Both the position numbers and the translations under genes were made by a program. The notes beneath the pieces are model-generated. The model saw only the letters and a program-made list of their open reading frames with translations, had not been told where the DNA came from and searched no databases. A DNA stretch of 64,000 bases, taken from Leidyana gryllorum EB-2025a (taxonomy: Eukaryota > Apicomplexa). Positions 31,951 to 44,606 of the stretch are shown here, in pieces (positions within the stretch are counted from its first letter, which is position 1; every line of letters starts with the position of its first letter). The stretch is from assembly GCA_048772705.1 (NCBI GenBank), contig JBLWGC010000180.1:1-64000 (forward strand), given 5' to 3'.

Positions 31951-34116
31951 CTATTGTGTTGTCAAATGCGAGGGAGCAGCTGCTTTGATCTCCCCGAATT
32001 GAGGTGGAGGGTAGCCTAGAGCTTGGAAGTCCAGTACTGCGAGTCCTGGACTGGGACCAGCTACCGCAAATAAAGGCTGCTGAGATGCATAACCTGCATA
32101 GTCTTCAGGAACTTGGGAGTAACTGATAGGATATGTTGGTCGGGGTGGGCTCCAAGCCGAAAGAGCCAGTCGCGGGCGTTCGCACTCCTCAAACGTTGTG
32201 TGATGGTAGGCAGGCATGACGTATGTAGTGAAATGTTGTTGAGGGGGACCGCCGTTATCATCACTGATGGGAAGCCCCGGAACAGCATAATGCCGGATTT
32301 CGCCTACGGGAATCCCTTGACATATGTCTGTTGGGTAGTCGGGGGGGAGGGCTCTGCTGGGACGACGAACCGCGGACGGAGCCTCTACACTGATCCCAGT
32401 GTCGATGCTTGATCGGTGGGATGGTGTCACAATACTTGGCTTGCGACCATTCTCCACTCGGCCAGGCGTTCTTGCGGACCAACTGCTCACGCTCACCTCC
32501 GCCTGCGTTCCTCTGCGGCGAGGCGCATGATCCATATGTCGTCCAACGAGGGCAGCCAAAGGATAGGCTTCCGCAGCAGCCGGTTTGGAGTCTGACAGGT
32601 CAATACAGAGCACAGATTGTTTAGACGCACGTCGAGGCGCCTGGAATACGCTACCAGCTCGGACACTATAGCGATCCGCACCGATCGTTGAGCTTCTCCG
32701 ACTGTCCGGCCGTGTCCACGTGTTGGCAACTAGTGAACTGCTGCGGCCGGACGGATTCACATATTTTGGAGTGCTTCTTTCGCTGATCCCATCTTCGTCG
32801 GTCAACACACCATCCTCTCGGTCGCTTTCTTCGTCCTCCTCCGCTTCAACCCCGATTTTATGGTTCACCACTTTCTCTGCCACAGTCGCTGTTCGGGCGG
32901 GAGCAGGCGGAGCGATCACCGTAGGGGGCTTGGTGATCTCCGGTATAGCGCCTTCACTGCTCTGCATTTCGCGAACAGGAGCCAGTGGTCGACTGTAGTC
33001 TTCCGTCTCCCCGGTCTTCTCTCCAGAGGAAAGCCCTCGTTCCCGAACTCGCTGCTGTCGTGACGACACAACAGCAGGTCCGCCTCCACCTCGACGGCCG
33101 CCTCGCGGCGTGAATGTCTCGTATCGACCTCTACCTGATCCGCTGACGGGTCGTACTGTCTCCGGAGATCCTTCCGGACGCCAGACAGGTCGCTGTGCCG
33201 GACTCTTGGCTCCCCTGTTGCCGCCTCTCATGGTCGATTGCGTGTTCATGATGCGAGCCCCCCGAAAGTCTTCTGGGAAGTCGTCCGACATGAAGCTCTG
33301 AGGACGTCGTCCGTAAGATCGGTAGCTCACGTGTGGTGCTGTCGGGCCTTCGTATTGAGGCAATAAAGCTTCGTTGCGTTGATAGTCTTGGCGCTGTCTA
33401 TAGGGCGCCGGTGGGTTGTCCATCGCCAATGTCCGGCTGTCGAAAAAGGAATTGCTATTCGCACCTCGTACCCCCCCTTCGCTGGCGTCGCTTGACTTCC
33501 AAGCCTTATCATACTCCGAAGCGCTTTGCAGCTCGTTATATCCATGCGCATACCTGTCAAAAATAAGGTATACCAGCACTCAGCGGCGTTGAAGAAGGTC
33601 TGAGCATCAGATCCGTTGGTGACATGTCACAAGCACAACAGGCATGAGGCCAGTTCAAGAGCAGCAGCTCACGAAAAGTGCGCCCGCACGTCTCAGATAC
33701 ATAGGGCACAACTGCACGCGAACAAACCACCACACACCACGAGCCGGACAATTGCGAAATTGGAGAGCCAGACATCCGCGAGCAACTCCGCTCTACAATG
33801 CTTACGTGCAGTCGCTGCCTTTGGCACAAGTCTTTGTCGCTGAGTATGCATCACACAGCTTCGTTTTCCGCAGATCTGGCTTCTTTCGCAACTCAGCGTC
33901 ACCATGTGCAAATGTACAATTGGCACTGTTGCAGACTCCCTTCACGTATCGCGTGCACAGACGCGTTTTAGCTGCCACCACGGAGCTTGTCATTGGTCGA
34001 TTGCGTCGTGCCGTGTTCCGGCGTTGACCAGAAATGGGGTAGGCATTTGTATTGGGGTAATAGAGTACGTCATCTCGACCGGGAACGTCGGCTGTCCCTG
34101 GGTAGTGACTGGTCAT
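31951..34116 (-). CDS. CCCH zinc-finger protein with long disordered tail
   Basis: Two exons of about 635 residues. Exon 1 encodes the first finger, LCTRYVKGVCNSANCTFAH, and most of the second, LCDAYSATKTCAKGSDC. An intron of about 250 bases (33805-33556) falls inside the second finger, which ends in YAHGYNEL. The pair is of the TIS11 type, with finger 2 spaced C-X8-C-X5-C-X3-H and finger 1 C-X7-C-X4-C-X3-H. Such proteins bind AU-rich RNA. The rest is Arg/Gly, Pro and Ser-rich, including an RGG-like patch near 33100-33000. An RNA-regulatory role is inferred. The stop is 100 bases from the convergent SEC61A stop. Confidence 0.85.
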
Positions 34117-34188
34117 ATCAAATCAGCTGTCACAATATGCGGAGGGAGCATGTAGCTTCGACCAAAGAATGGGATTTTCTAAACCGCA

Positions 34189-34836
34189 TTACGCAACTCG
34201 CTGCTTTTTGCACGATGCTACTGGCCTAGCTGACCCTAACTCAACTTCGGCTCCAGGTTCCTCGCAGCCGCACACAGGACATGTTCTGCTGCCGTTCGTC
34301 TTGACCTCACAGGCGGCCTTCTTCGTGTAGATGCACCCACACTTCCAAGACAGCATAACGGTGGCTGTCCCGTTACATGCAGTGCCACTCAGAGGGCACT
34401 GCAATTGCTTCGCTTTTGGATCCCACTGAGGGAAAGGGGTTTCCACGGAGCTTCGGGTGGGAACTATCTGCGAGATATCCTTGAGCCGTTTGACTCGTTT
34501 GGCAACCTCGGGGGGTAATGATTTCTCCAGTAATCCTTTGACCACAGGTTCCTTGTTATATAGGTATCCGCCTTTATCAGCCACTATTGGGGGCTCTAAG
34601 GGAGCTTCGGTGAGGTTGCATTGTGTGAATCGTAGTCGCCGCCTCTCTTCCTCACTCAGGTGCTCGTCAGCCAGATGAATCTGTGAAGAGGGTTGTGCGG
34701 AAATGCGGTTCTATCTTAATTGACGTACCAAAGTGTTTGGGTCATAGCCCATACCACCGAGATTACGTTTGAACCCATATCCCTTTACGCGAACGACATC
34801 TGCCCGACCTGGTATACTACCACCATCGCCACCCAT
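34189..34836 (-). CDS. RTF2: Replication termination factor 2 (RTF2) family protein
   Basis: Two exons of about 200 residues. Exon 1 begins MGGDGGSIPGRADVV, the RTF2 N-terminal hallmark. A 46-base intron near 34728-34683 leads to LSEEERRRLRFTQCNLTEAPLEPPIVADKGGYLYNKE, which matches the family. A C2HC2-type RING-like motif follows (CPLSGTACNG, WKCGCIYTKKA, CPVCG). RTF2 works at stalled replication forks and, in some lineages, in splicing. The animal C-terminal extension is short here. The start is 51 bases below the eIF1 stop. Confidence 0.9.
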
Positions 34837-34887
34837 TTGAGCTTTTGCCACTCCAAAAAACGGTTTGTATATATGTACAAGAAAGCA

Positions 34888-35305
34888 TCAAGCACCATGG
34901 ATACGAAGCTGATCCTCAGTTACAATGTACTCAGTGAGGAGGAAAGTACGCACAGAGTTTCTCTGATCGCCTTGCAGCTGCAGGATAGCTCCGTGCACAG
35001 CATCAGACACTACTGTTCCATTACAATTGTATCGCTGTGGTGCAGAGACAAGTAGTGAGATTGTCCACTGTTGTTGCTCACCTTCTTGAGAGCTCTGACG
35101 ATTTTCTTGGGGTCCAGTCGTGGATCTAAACCTTGGACCGTGGTTACGCACTTCCGACCATTACGTTGTTGCACACGGATATCTACATACAGGTGTGTCA
35201 GTGTCAGACCCAAATGGGAAGCAGCTTACGGATTTGATTGGACCCTGAGGTGCTTTTCTCCGTATGCTCTGCCAAAGAATTAGCAGAAGGGGTGGGTTCA
35301 GCCAT
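34888..35305 (-). CDS. EIF1: Translation initiation factor eIF1 (SUI1)
   Basis: Three exons give 108 residues. Exon 1 encodes a short variable N-terminus ending SNQI. Exon 2 holds the SUI1 core HIRVQQRNGRKCVTTVQGL and DPKKIVRALKK. Exon 3 encodes RYNCNGTVV, ILQLQGDQR and EDQLRIHGA, the conserved end. Introns are about 45 bases each. eIF1 enforces start-codon selection on the 40S subunit. The start codon is 44 bases from the divergent gene at 35350. Confidence 0.96.
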
Positions 35306-35308
35306 TCT

Positions 35309-35330
35309 CTTTCGAAAAGAAGAAAAAAAA
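35309..35330 (-). promoter_or_regulatory. Candidate trans-splice acceptor upstream of EIF1
   Basis: Read on the minus strand, a run of eight T followed by CTTCTTTTCGAAAG lies three bases before the ATG. No coding exon precedes it within the 44-base space to the divergent gene, so spliced-leader addition is plausible. The evidence is only the motif and its position. Confidence 0.35.
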
Positions 35331-35349
35331 GCTTGCCCCACCGCATGCT

Positions 35350-38300
35350 ATGGCAATCTTTGACGAGTCTGTGAAGTCCATCATTCAGAAAGCTGCTTCG
35401 CAGGCGAACCTGACAGTATGGGAGGAACGAACTTTATTTTTCCATTGTTGGCGATCTGAGCTGCGCACTCTACGCTCGCTCCGCCATGCTACCCAAACAC
35501 AAACTCTTCAGACACTGCTGCCTGGAGGGGAGGCCAACGCGGTTCTGAGTGCAGCTAAATATCTCTTTCCACTACAATTTGGAACCATTGTGTCACCTCC
35601 CACAGTGTCGGGAATCCATTCGGCTGATGGGAAACTTTATGCCTCAGTGTCATACAATGTGGAGAACTAGGGTGCACTCTGGAGGTGCTGATGTCTTCAC
35701 TACTCTGTGTGCTCTTTTTTGTTCTTGGAACAGCAGGACTGCCAAATTCTGATCCCTTCCTCAACCTCGTTCCCTTTGCCGACTCCCTAGTCCCCTCTGA
35801 ATCAGCCAATCCTGCCATTGACATAGATAATCCAACTCAGCATTTTTCCACCTCCCAACTAGTTGTTCTCGAACAGGAGATTGGGTTCTTTTCGTGGCTC
35901 GGAGTTCCACGTATTACGAGTAGAGAACAATATGAGGATTTTTCCCGACCACGGCTCGGTAGAGTCAATCAGGGTCCACTTCCCAAACATGAACCGAAGC
36001 CTTTGCGGAATTCGGGCAAACAGAAACCTTCTCCAGCTATCACTACGGCGGAGATGCGGGTGGCTACGCTGTTGTTGACCTTGGAGCTCATGGACTGGAA
36101 AGAAGGTACACCGCTCCACTCTCTTTCAAATTGATACTATGGCCTCCTCAGCTCAATCCGTGATCGGAAGAATACGAGTCCCATCGGACGTTGACGATGG
36201 GCCTACCGCCGATGACATCTTCCCCTCTTTGCAGCTATTACGACTGATAAGGCCCGTGTACTCTCGAAGCGCCAAAGAGTAAGATCGTTCTTCGATTGTT
36301 GAGGTCCATATCTCATTCCGTACGTAGAAAGGCGGGGCCTGGGGTCAAAGTGCTCACCACAACATTGGAGCGAATTGCTGCACAGGTACTGGAGACGTTG
36401 CAGTCGACTCGAAGGGCTGAGATATTCCCCAGTATGTTGATGGACTTTCACCTCAGATCCTTGGCTTGGAGTGTATTTAGCAAAGACGAGGAGGTTCAGG
36501 GAGGAATGTCGGACACTGAGGAGGACATTCCACCCAGACTTCGCTGGTTGCACAGATACCTCTTGGCTGTCGGTACCGTCCCTCTGAGCGAAGACCATCT
36601 CTGGACCACTGTGGGGCCCCTGGTTATGGAGAAGATGACCGAAGACGAGACCATCCCGCATGAAATGATCACCCGCTTACCACCTCCGCGTGTCGACGGA
36701 TACAGAGGGGCGACCTTCGCTCTCTTCTTATATGAACGATGCGTATGGCGATATAAACCCTCAGCAGCTGTGTTGGCCCGGTTCTTCGAGGATCATACCC
36801 CTGAGTATCGTGCCATCATCCAGGAACACAACCGACAGACTGCGGCAGGAGAGGCAGGGTACTCCACCTCGGGCTGGGTTACAAATCAAGGGCCACAAAT
36901 GCTACCCAGAGCCTATGCGGAATCCCTCCAGCGGCATCTCGTCGGATATGCCGACGCGCAGCTCGAGTCGTGGATCAAGATCTATAAGATCCCGGTTGAA
37001 CACTTACTGACGCTGGGCATGCATTTTGCAGTCAGACTCCGAGGAGACTATGTCAGTACCCAACTAAGACACCCGTCGACCGGATGGGCCTACCAGCGTG
37101 TATACCCCGTGCTCATGGTCTCAACAATGGCTTTGATACCCAAACCTCAGAAGATATCGGGCATCTTAGAGCAACTTCGAGCGCAAGCCGAAGAGATCGC
37201 AGAACAACGATATGACGGCGAGATCCAAATGGTGAAACCCTCTGACCTGAGCACTGTGCCACTTTCTCTAGTCACTGATACAATCTCCCTCCAGCCCACC
37301 CCGTGGACACCGCTGACAATAATGTCAATAGGGTAAGCCGGCCTGTGGAATGCAATGTGCAGAGACATCATTTTGTCAGAGCGATTACACTGCCTCCCGA
37401 CGCCCCGCGCCGGAATCTTGATCACCAGTTCCAAATGTACGCCCGCAGTTTTGTTCGCACCGCGCAGGCGGATAGCGAGGAGGCAGCAGCAGTCAGAGCA
37501 TACAGACCGCTGCAGATCAAAATGTTCGATCTGTACCCGGGTCTCAAGGAGGCGTCTCAGCGATTTGAGATAGTTAGATCATTACACCCTCCTGCCAATG
37601 AGCAATTCAGTCCATATTGTCCAGGACTGCCTCAAAGCAATTTCAATCCCATCAACAGTGACCGTCGAGTCCCACAGATTTGTGCTGCCCCACCCTACGG
37701 TCCTTTGGACACCACGGAGGCCGAGAAATTTGCCATCACTTTCTTAAACTGGTATCCCTTGGCCACTACAGTACCACAACAGTGAGAATGATCATCGTCG
37801 CCTATGATGTTACGCCCATCAACAGTGTTGTGGAGAATGGCAATAGGGATGTATATGTGACCGTCTTATGTACAGAACAGGGATGGAAACTTCATCCGGA
37901 CAACTTATTCCACCAGCAGATGGTGAGCGCTTTCACTCAAAGAGACGTAGACGGGTCTTTCACCACAGGCTGGCTGCAAAGGAGTGGCGAATTACGTGGC
38001 CTCGCAGGAACGTTGGGCGGCTATAGTCAAGAAGAGACTGCTGGCCAAGTTTGAAAGAGACCAATCCCATTTGACAACCTATTACACAGGTTTCCAGAGT
38101 CGGGCCTGGATTACAACTCTTTTCCAGTATTCTCCAGTCACCTTCTGAGGGTAGCAATGTGTGTGCTGGTTGAGGTGCACAGTTGAATCATGTTGGTCAG
38201 GCTAGGCGTGCTCATACCTGCTATTGCACACACTCAACGAGTGGATCTCACCCAGGGGGATGTCTTTGGTCTCCACCCGGCGGTTGACGATATGGAGAAC

Positions 38301-40499
38301 CCTCAAAGATTTGTCGAATGGGAAACAGCCAAGTTGCGATTGAGATCCAGTCCGGAGATCAAGCGGCTCGCCTTGGTGGCTCCAGGAATAGTGGATGTCC
38401 TCGACATTAACGTGGCGGAAGTCCCGTTGACTTGGGAAGCGTTGGACTCGGGCCCGATGATGATGTGAGAGTGAATACTGCCAGCCCATTGACTATTTGA
38501 GTTCTTTGCAGGGAGGAGGATGTGGAACTTCTGAGACCCGCTTACTACTTCGCCTACGCTCAAGCCAGACGGAACGGAACACTTGATAAACTTTTTCAGA
38601 GCTTTCCCGATCAACCATTGCCAAATGAATTACTCTTGAGAAATTCAATCGACAAGATAGACAATCTGCTGCAACAGCATGAGCGCGCAATGCAGGGGTT
38701 GGGCTGGTCAATGGCTCTCACCCGACCGGACGGTCTGCCTGCCATTGCCAATGCCTTCATGTCTCAGACACGCTTGGTGTTCCGTTACTACCCGGAGATC
38801 AAGTTCAGTCGAGCTGGTGAAGGGAGGGAGGCAGTGGGCGGTTTCGTCAAAAGCAATGGAGCTCGATTGACAGCTCTCCCCCGCACATTGGTTCGAGAGC
38901 TTGAGGATGCTTTGATGGTGGCTGCAGAGGAGTACTTGGACGCAATGAGAAGTCGCCTCAAACTCAATGAGGTACGTGGGTCAACCCTAGTGTGTTATCA
39001 TGTCTCACCGACCTTAGGCTCTCTTAGAGTTGTACGGTCTGCAAATACTTGCGAATATCCGCCTCGAGATCACATGCAGTCAACTGCAGCAGAGCGAAAC
39101 TGGACGGCGGCAAACCCGCACTTTGGTTGTGAGTCTGATGTGACCGATGTGGAACGAAGTGATCTTTTACTCCCTTCCTCGCAGAATGCGTTCGCTAAAC
39201 TGGAGCCGTTTATCCCCGATGAGAGTGATGTTGCCGACGCATTGCGGGCAGTGAGGCGACAGAAGGGTTTCAGGTACGCGAGAAATATGAAGTTGTATAG
39301 CCGCCACATCATGTAGGAAAATATCGGCTGCTCTCGAGAACCCGGTGCTAGTCAGAACATACATTAGATTACCGACATCAAACTGGAGACATTTGACCAT
39401 TGTCGGCGGTGACCTCCTTCCGCAACACGTCGGTCCCATACCCAGACAACCAACGAAACGGGCGCGAATGGGTATCATTCGGCAACTGATGTCGAGGTGA
39501 GTAGTGTCGACGAAATGGGAAACCTGTTGTTCATCGTTGAGTATATACACATACATATATAGGTTTGAAGAGTTGAAGAGGGAGATGTTCCAAGACCATC
39601 GCCAACTCTTCGGGCTGCGGTACCTCCATCTCTTGTCTCGCGCCACGGTACCCAAAGTGGCCTGGGAGGATTTGAACCCAAAGCACGGTACATTATCCAG
39701 ACTCAAACGGAGATTTGATCCACGAAGTCCTTCCCCGCTGAAATTTCACAGCAGTGCGACCTCCGTGAGTACTTCCTACTCGAGAACGAAGTCATCTCCA
39801 GCCAGCAGTCAGACGGATCTTTGCGAGACATCTGTACCGAAGCCACCTTGCTTCTGCCTTTTCAGATCATAGCAGACATTTGTATCCTCGTTCCGCGGAA
39901 ACCTTGGGCTCTCAATCCTGCGGAAAAATTCTTTGTACAGTGTGCCGCCTCCTATCCCATCGGCACCATAGCCTTCGTCACGTGAGGAATGAGTAGTCAT
40001 CTCGGAACTTGGTATTTATTGTCGTTCGTGCAGGCATAGCTCGAGACATCGAATTCAAAATGATCTTGATAACCAGTTGAGTCTTGCGGAGTGCACCGAG
40101 ACGGGATGGAGTGGTATTGCCGCTGAGCATTTCGAGTCTCCCAACCCTGAAGAATTCATGGTGAGCAGTTCTTTTGGTCAACTCCATCCGCAATATCGTG
40201 TATGCAGCGAGTGTGCTTTGAGGCACAAGCCGCTGAAGAGGGCTACGAGCGGCTCATGGCTCATGATTTTGCACGAATCCTCGGCGATGGGAATCCCTTC
40301 AGCCCAGACTGGTCTCTGGGCAGATCCTCGAAAAGACACGTAAGTAGTATTAAACAATATTCCACGGTGTTGATAACATGCTTTACAGTTCAATGTCTTC
40401 CGCGGGGGTCAACGGGACCTCCCACGGATTATCGGGTCGGCTGTCAGCGTCAAACCTGCTGAAGCAGCGATCACGAGGAGGGATGACCTGCTCGCGTGA
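35350..40499 (+). CDS. Large multi-exon protein of unknown function
   Basis: I do not recognise this gene. It begins MAIFDESVKSIIQKAASQANL and ends RRDDLLA at TGA 40497-40499. Well-supported exons include 36296-37330 (helical, TTTLERIAAQVLETLQSTRR to the proline-rich PWTPLTI), 37340-37780, 38190-38465, 38522-38970 and 39560-39770. Verified joins include WKE to AQSVIGRIRV (intron about 36106-36151), SAKE to KAGPGVKV (about 36281-36327) and SSKRH to FNVFRGGQRD (about 40340-40388). Spliced length is probably over 1,300 residues. It has no evident membrane helix, signal peptide or catalytic motif. Some middle joins remain unresolved, and two genes cannot be excluded. Confidence 0.6.
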
Positions 40500-40505
40500 C
40501 CAACC

Positions 40506-41100
40506 TCAACTAATGCTAGCAGTAATTCGACGTAGGGGTTTCCAGTTGCGCATCCGATCCCGCTTTCTTATTCGCTGCGTAGGTCGCGCGACTAGAGTCT
40601 CCCCCGCTGCAGCCGGTGCTCGTGGCGGCGCAGTCTTCTGGGGAAGCAACGGATTAGTCAGGGTAGACATGGTGGATTGCGATGCCAATCCGTCAATCAT
40701 CGTCTTCTCATTCGGTAGCTTTTCTTCATGCAGCGTTGCATCTGGGAAGTCTGTCCAGATCGATGGTCCTTGCTGGTGGGGATCGTCGCCGCAAGGGTCG
40801 CAGAACAGGGGGGCATCGGGCCGAATCGGGCCAATGAATTCCGGCTGCATCAAGACAGACTTTGCCACTGAGCCGTCAGGCAAGCGAGGTCGTGGCATCA
40901 ACTCCGCTGAAAAGCAGAGCTTGATGTGCGGCCGCTGTTTTAACTACAAATAAGGGCGATCTGTGTTGGAAGCAAGGTGTGAGATCGGTAGCCTACCCTT
41001 GTGCGTCTGCAGGCAAAAGACATTTGAGAGGTACATAGCAGAGTGCTCAGAGGAACTTGACAATCCCCCAAGAAATATTCGTTCTTGCCATCATAATGAT
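40506..41100 (-). CDS. Unknown basic protein; N-terminal exons uncertain
   Basis: An open frame of about 130 codons (40506-40901) encodes MPRPRLPDGSVAKSVLMQPE, a Cys-containing FCDPCGDDPHQQGP segment and a basic tail RIRKRDRMRNWKPLRR. Upstream on the same strand is an acceptor-like CTGCTTTTCAG (about 40915) and other possible exons up to about 41100, but I could not settle the joins. The stop is six bases from the convergent large gene's stop. No family recognised. It may be spurious. Confidence 0.4.
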
Positions 41101-41445
41101 GGACTGACCATCTGTTGAGGATAGCAGACCCGATCTTGAGTTCGCACTCACTCTAACAGAACGTCAGGTCGCCATGGGAAATATATAGCAGACTTCCAGA
41201 AGAAGGCGCCAGTGACGCTTTTTGATTCGCAAACCGGAAACCGCTGGCGGCTCTCTCCATATCTGGCAAAAACTAGTAGCCCCTTCTGTGATAAATTTGT
41301 TCAGTTAATAGATCGCCAAGCAACTTTGCGAACTCACCGTTTTCCCTTTCGGACAACCTTCGACCGTGTGCAGTTGTATACAGACATTTCTAGGTGGCAT
41401 CAAACACTTCAATTTTGCACCTGAAGCATATTTTTTTGGTCCGCC
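41101..41445. other. Intergenic region upstream of GPD
   Basis: About 345 bases with no supported gene. A T-rich run (catatttttttgg) lies just before the ATG at 41446. Nothing else recognised. Confidence 0.5.
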
Positions 41446-42617
41446 ATGGGTCGACTATCTGTCACAATCGTTGGTTCAGGCAACTTCGGGACCGCAATAG
41501 CCCGCCTGGCGGCTCTGAATGCAGCAATTAAAGGAGACCACTTTCAGCATGAAGTGATCATGTGGACTCTACAAGAGACTTTGTCTGACGGGACTTTATT
41601 GACTGACCATATTAATTCAAATCGCGAAAATCCTAAATATCTCCCTGGCGTCTACTTGCCAGCGAACTTGAGAGCCGAACCAGATATTTGCAAAGCAGTG
41701 GCCTCAGCGGATTTGCTCGTCTTCATCTCTCCTCATCAATTCATTGAGTCGGTCTGTTCTTCCATATGTGGTCGTGTCAAGCCGTCAGCCCGTGGGATCT
41801 CTTTCATCAAAGGTCTCTTGATCCGTGACTATCGGCCCCGGCTGCTATCTGATGTAATCTCTGACAAACTCGGTATCGAATGTGATGCTCTCTCGGGCGC
41901 GAATCTAGCGAATGAGGTTGCCTTAGATCGCTTTTCTGAGAGCACACTGGGCTGTCGCGATGACTTCTACTCAAAAATCTGGACGGAACTCTTTCAAACT
42001 CCAAGTTTTCAAATTCGACGTGTACGTGACGTCGCCGGGGTACAGGTAAGAACCACAAAGGAAGAATTGTCACTTGCAATTTTTAGGTGTGCGGAGCACT
42101 CAAGAATGTCGTCGCCGTCGCAGCAGGTTTTTCCGATGGTGCACAGTGGGGTCTCAATACAAAATCTGCCATTATCGCCCGCGCCTTTCGAGAATTACGA
42201 CTGTTTGCCGAAACCTTCTGTCATAACGTCGAAAGCTCGACGTTCTTCGAATCAGCAGGAGTAGCAGACATCATTACCACATGTTTCGGCGGTCGCAATG
42301 CTCGAATGGCTGCGGAGTTTGCCAGTAGAGGGGGGCGTACCTCTTGGGAGGACCTCGAGAAGGAGGTGCTAAAGGGACAAAAGATGCAGGGACACTTGAC
42401 CATATTAGAGGTGATGGAAGTCATCAATCACCACGAACTGCAGCACCTTTTCCCACTGACAACTCAAGTGTACCACATAGCCTTCTCTGCAGCCCCACCA
42501 GACGTCATGTTGCAGGCAATGCGGACCGAAGCTATCATGCCAGTAACCACAAAAGCGGAGAAAGAGCCCAACACCCCTTCTACCACCCCTCTAAGTCAAG
42601 AGGAATTCCACAGCTAG
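41446..42617 (+). CDS. GPD1: NAD-dependent glycerol-3-phosphate dehydrogenase
   Basis: The enzyme interconverts dihydroxyacetone phosphate and glycerol 3-phosphate, feeding glycerolipid synthesis and cytosolic redox balance. Two exons of about 376 residues. The Rossmann glycine motif is VTIVGSGNFGTAIA. SADLLVFISPHQF and the catalytic region ALKNVVAVAAGFSDG (Lys conserved) follow, then NTKSAIIARAFRE and the substrate loop ESAGVADIITTCFGGRNARMA. One 42-base intron near 42045-42086 joins AGVQ to VCGALK. The C-terminal tail is rich in Thr and Pro. The stop is 16 bases before the ArgRS start. Confidence 0.96.
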
Positions 42618-42633
42618 AAATTTTTCTGTTACA

Positions 42634-44584
42634 ATGTCTACCACCACACAGGACCCAGTAACTCCTCAAAAACTGACTCAGGGTCTTCTATCAACCAAGG
42701 CCCAAGTTGAGAACGCTTTTCGGGATGCCCTGAAGTCCGCATTCCCCACTTTCCCTTCAGAGGCCTGGGAGCCCGTCATTTGCGTCAGTAACCCGCGGTT
42801 CGGTGACTACCAATGTAAGCCCTATCACCGACCAGAATCCCCTGCACATCATCCCCTTTAGGCAACAACGCAATGGCCGTACTGAAACAATACAAGGATA
42901 AGCTCCCCGCCGAGTGCAAGTCCCCCAAAGACATTGGCGAGGTGGGATCTTACATTCAGACTTTTTCCCACGTTTCCTGGTGCAGCTGATCAAGGCACAT
43001 CTTGACAACCAGTTCTTTTCCGACATCACAGTCGCTCCCCAAGGCTTTGTGACTGTCAAGTTTTCGAACGAGTGGCTCGAGCAGCAAGCCAGCTCCATTG
43101 TCACTGGAGACATCTCGTGCAAAGTTGCCGAGTCGTTGTCATGTGGGGTCGATTACAGTTCGCCAAACATTGCCAAAGAGATGCACGTTGGTCACCTCCG
43201 AACCACCATCCATGGAGAGGCCATTTGTCGCATTTTGGAATTTGTTGGCCACGAGGTTACCAGAATTAACCACTTGGGAGACTGGGGCACCCAGTTCGGA
43301 ATGCTCATCGAGCACCTGCAGGAGGCGTACCCTGAATTTGAGTCCAACCCACCGGACCTCAGTGACCTCACCACCTTCTACAAGGCGTCCAAGAAACGGT
43401 TTGACGAGGACCCCGAGTTCAAGGATCGAGCACGAAAAATGGTCGTCACCTTGCAGAAAGGTGACGAGAAGGCCCGCAAAGCATGGCAGCTACTTGTCGA
43501 CATATCGATGGCCGAATTTCAGAAGATTTACGATAGGCTGGGAGTGACTCAGCTGGAGTCTCGTGGAGAGTCCTTCTACAACGACATGTAAGGGGAACTG
43601 CGTCATCGCTCAGTCACTTCTCTCCCTGTCATTAGGTTGCCAGACGTTGTCAAGTGGTGCACTGATAAGGGATTAGTCACAGAGTCAGATGGGGCCAAGT
43701 GCATTTTCCTGGAAACTGAACCTGACAAGAGAGAAAACGAGGTCCCACTGATGATACAGAAATCGGATGGGGGTTATGGGTATGACGCTACCGACATGGG
43801 AGCAATCTACCATCGGCTGCAAATGGTGAAACACGACTGGATCATTTACATCACCGATATCGGCCAGCAAGATCACTTCTTCAAGGTATTCAAAGCCGCC
43901 AAGTTGATGGACTGGCATCATCCTCCCAAAACTCGGGCTGAGCACGTCGCCCTTGGATTAGTCTGTGGTGATGACGGCAAGAAATTCAAGACTCGCAGCG
44001 GGGAGACTATCAAGTTGGTGACTCTACTCGATGAAGCAGCAGACAGGGCGGAAGCCGAACTGAGGACCCGTCGAGAGGGTGCGCCCGCCGATATCGACGG
44101 CATCGATTTACACGAGGCGTCTCGCCGGATTGGGTTCGCGGCCGTGAAGTACGCAGACCTGAAACAACAGAGAGCTGGAAACTACCGTTTCAGTTTCGAG
44201 AAGATGCTTGACCCCAAGGGAAACACTGCTGTGTACTTGTTGTATGCTTACGCGAGAATTTGTCAAATCTTCCGGAAGGCTGGAGTGGAAGAGAGCGATT
44301 TGACCAAAGAGTCGCTCAAGATCAGCGAGCCCAAGGAACGTCAGCTTCTGATGGTCCTGCTGCGGTTCCCCGATATCATCGAAGCCATTCTTACAGATTT
44401 CAGTTGTCACAGATTATGCGAGTACATGTACGAGCTGTCCACCACTTTCACAGATTTCTACTCAGAGTGTCGCGTTGTTGGTAGTGAGCAGCAAGGCAGT
44501 CGTTTGCTTCTGTGTCTCGCCACCAAGCGTATGCTTGCATTGTGCTTCCATTTGCTTGGCATTGAGCCGTTAGAGCGTATCTGA
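42634..44584 (+). CDS. RARS: Arginyl-tRNA synthetase, cytosolic type
   Basis: Class I synthetase charging tRNA-Arg. About 600 residues in four exons, with introns near 42814-42861, 42940-42987 and 43589-43635. The HIGH motif is HVGHLRTT (about 43183) after SSPNIAKEMHVG. INHLGDWGTQFGMLI and DIGQQDHFFKVFKAAKLM are typical of ArgRS. The KMSKS position reads KKFKTRSGET, a degenerate form common in this family. The anticodon-binding DALR domain closes the protein (YLLYAYARICQIFRKAG to LCFHLLGIEPLERI). Spacing is 16 bases after GPD1 and 22 before HDAC. Confidence 0.97.
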
Positions 44585-44606
44585 ACAAAAAGCTTTGCAT
44601 TTAAAC

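Noticed and set aside
33556-33805. Gene inside the long intron of the CCCH protein
   Set aside because: Short frames on both strands show no similarity or exon signals, and the interval is explained as an intron by the split second zinc finger.
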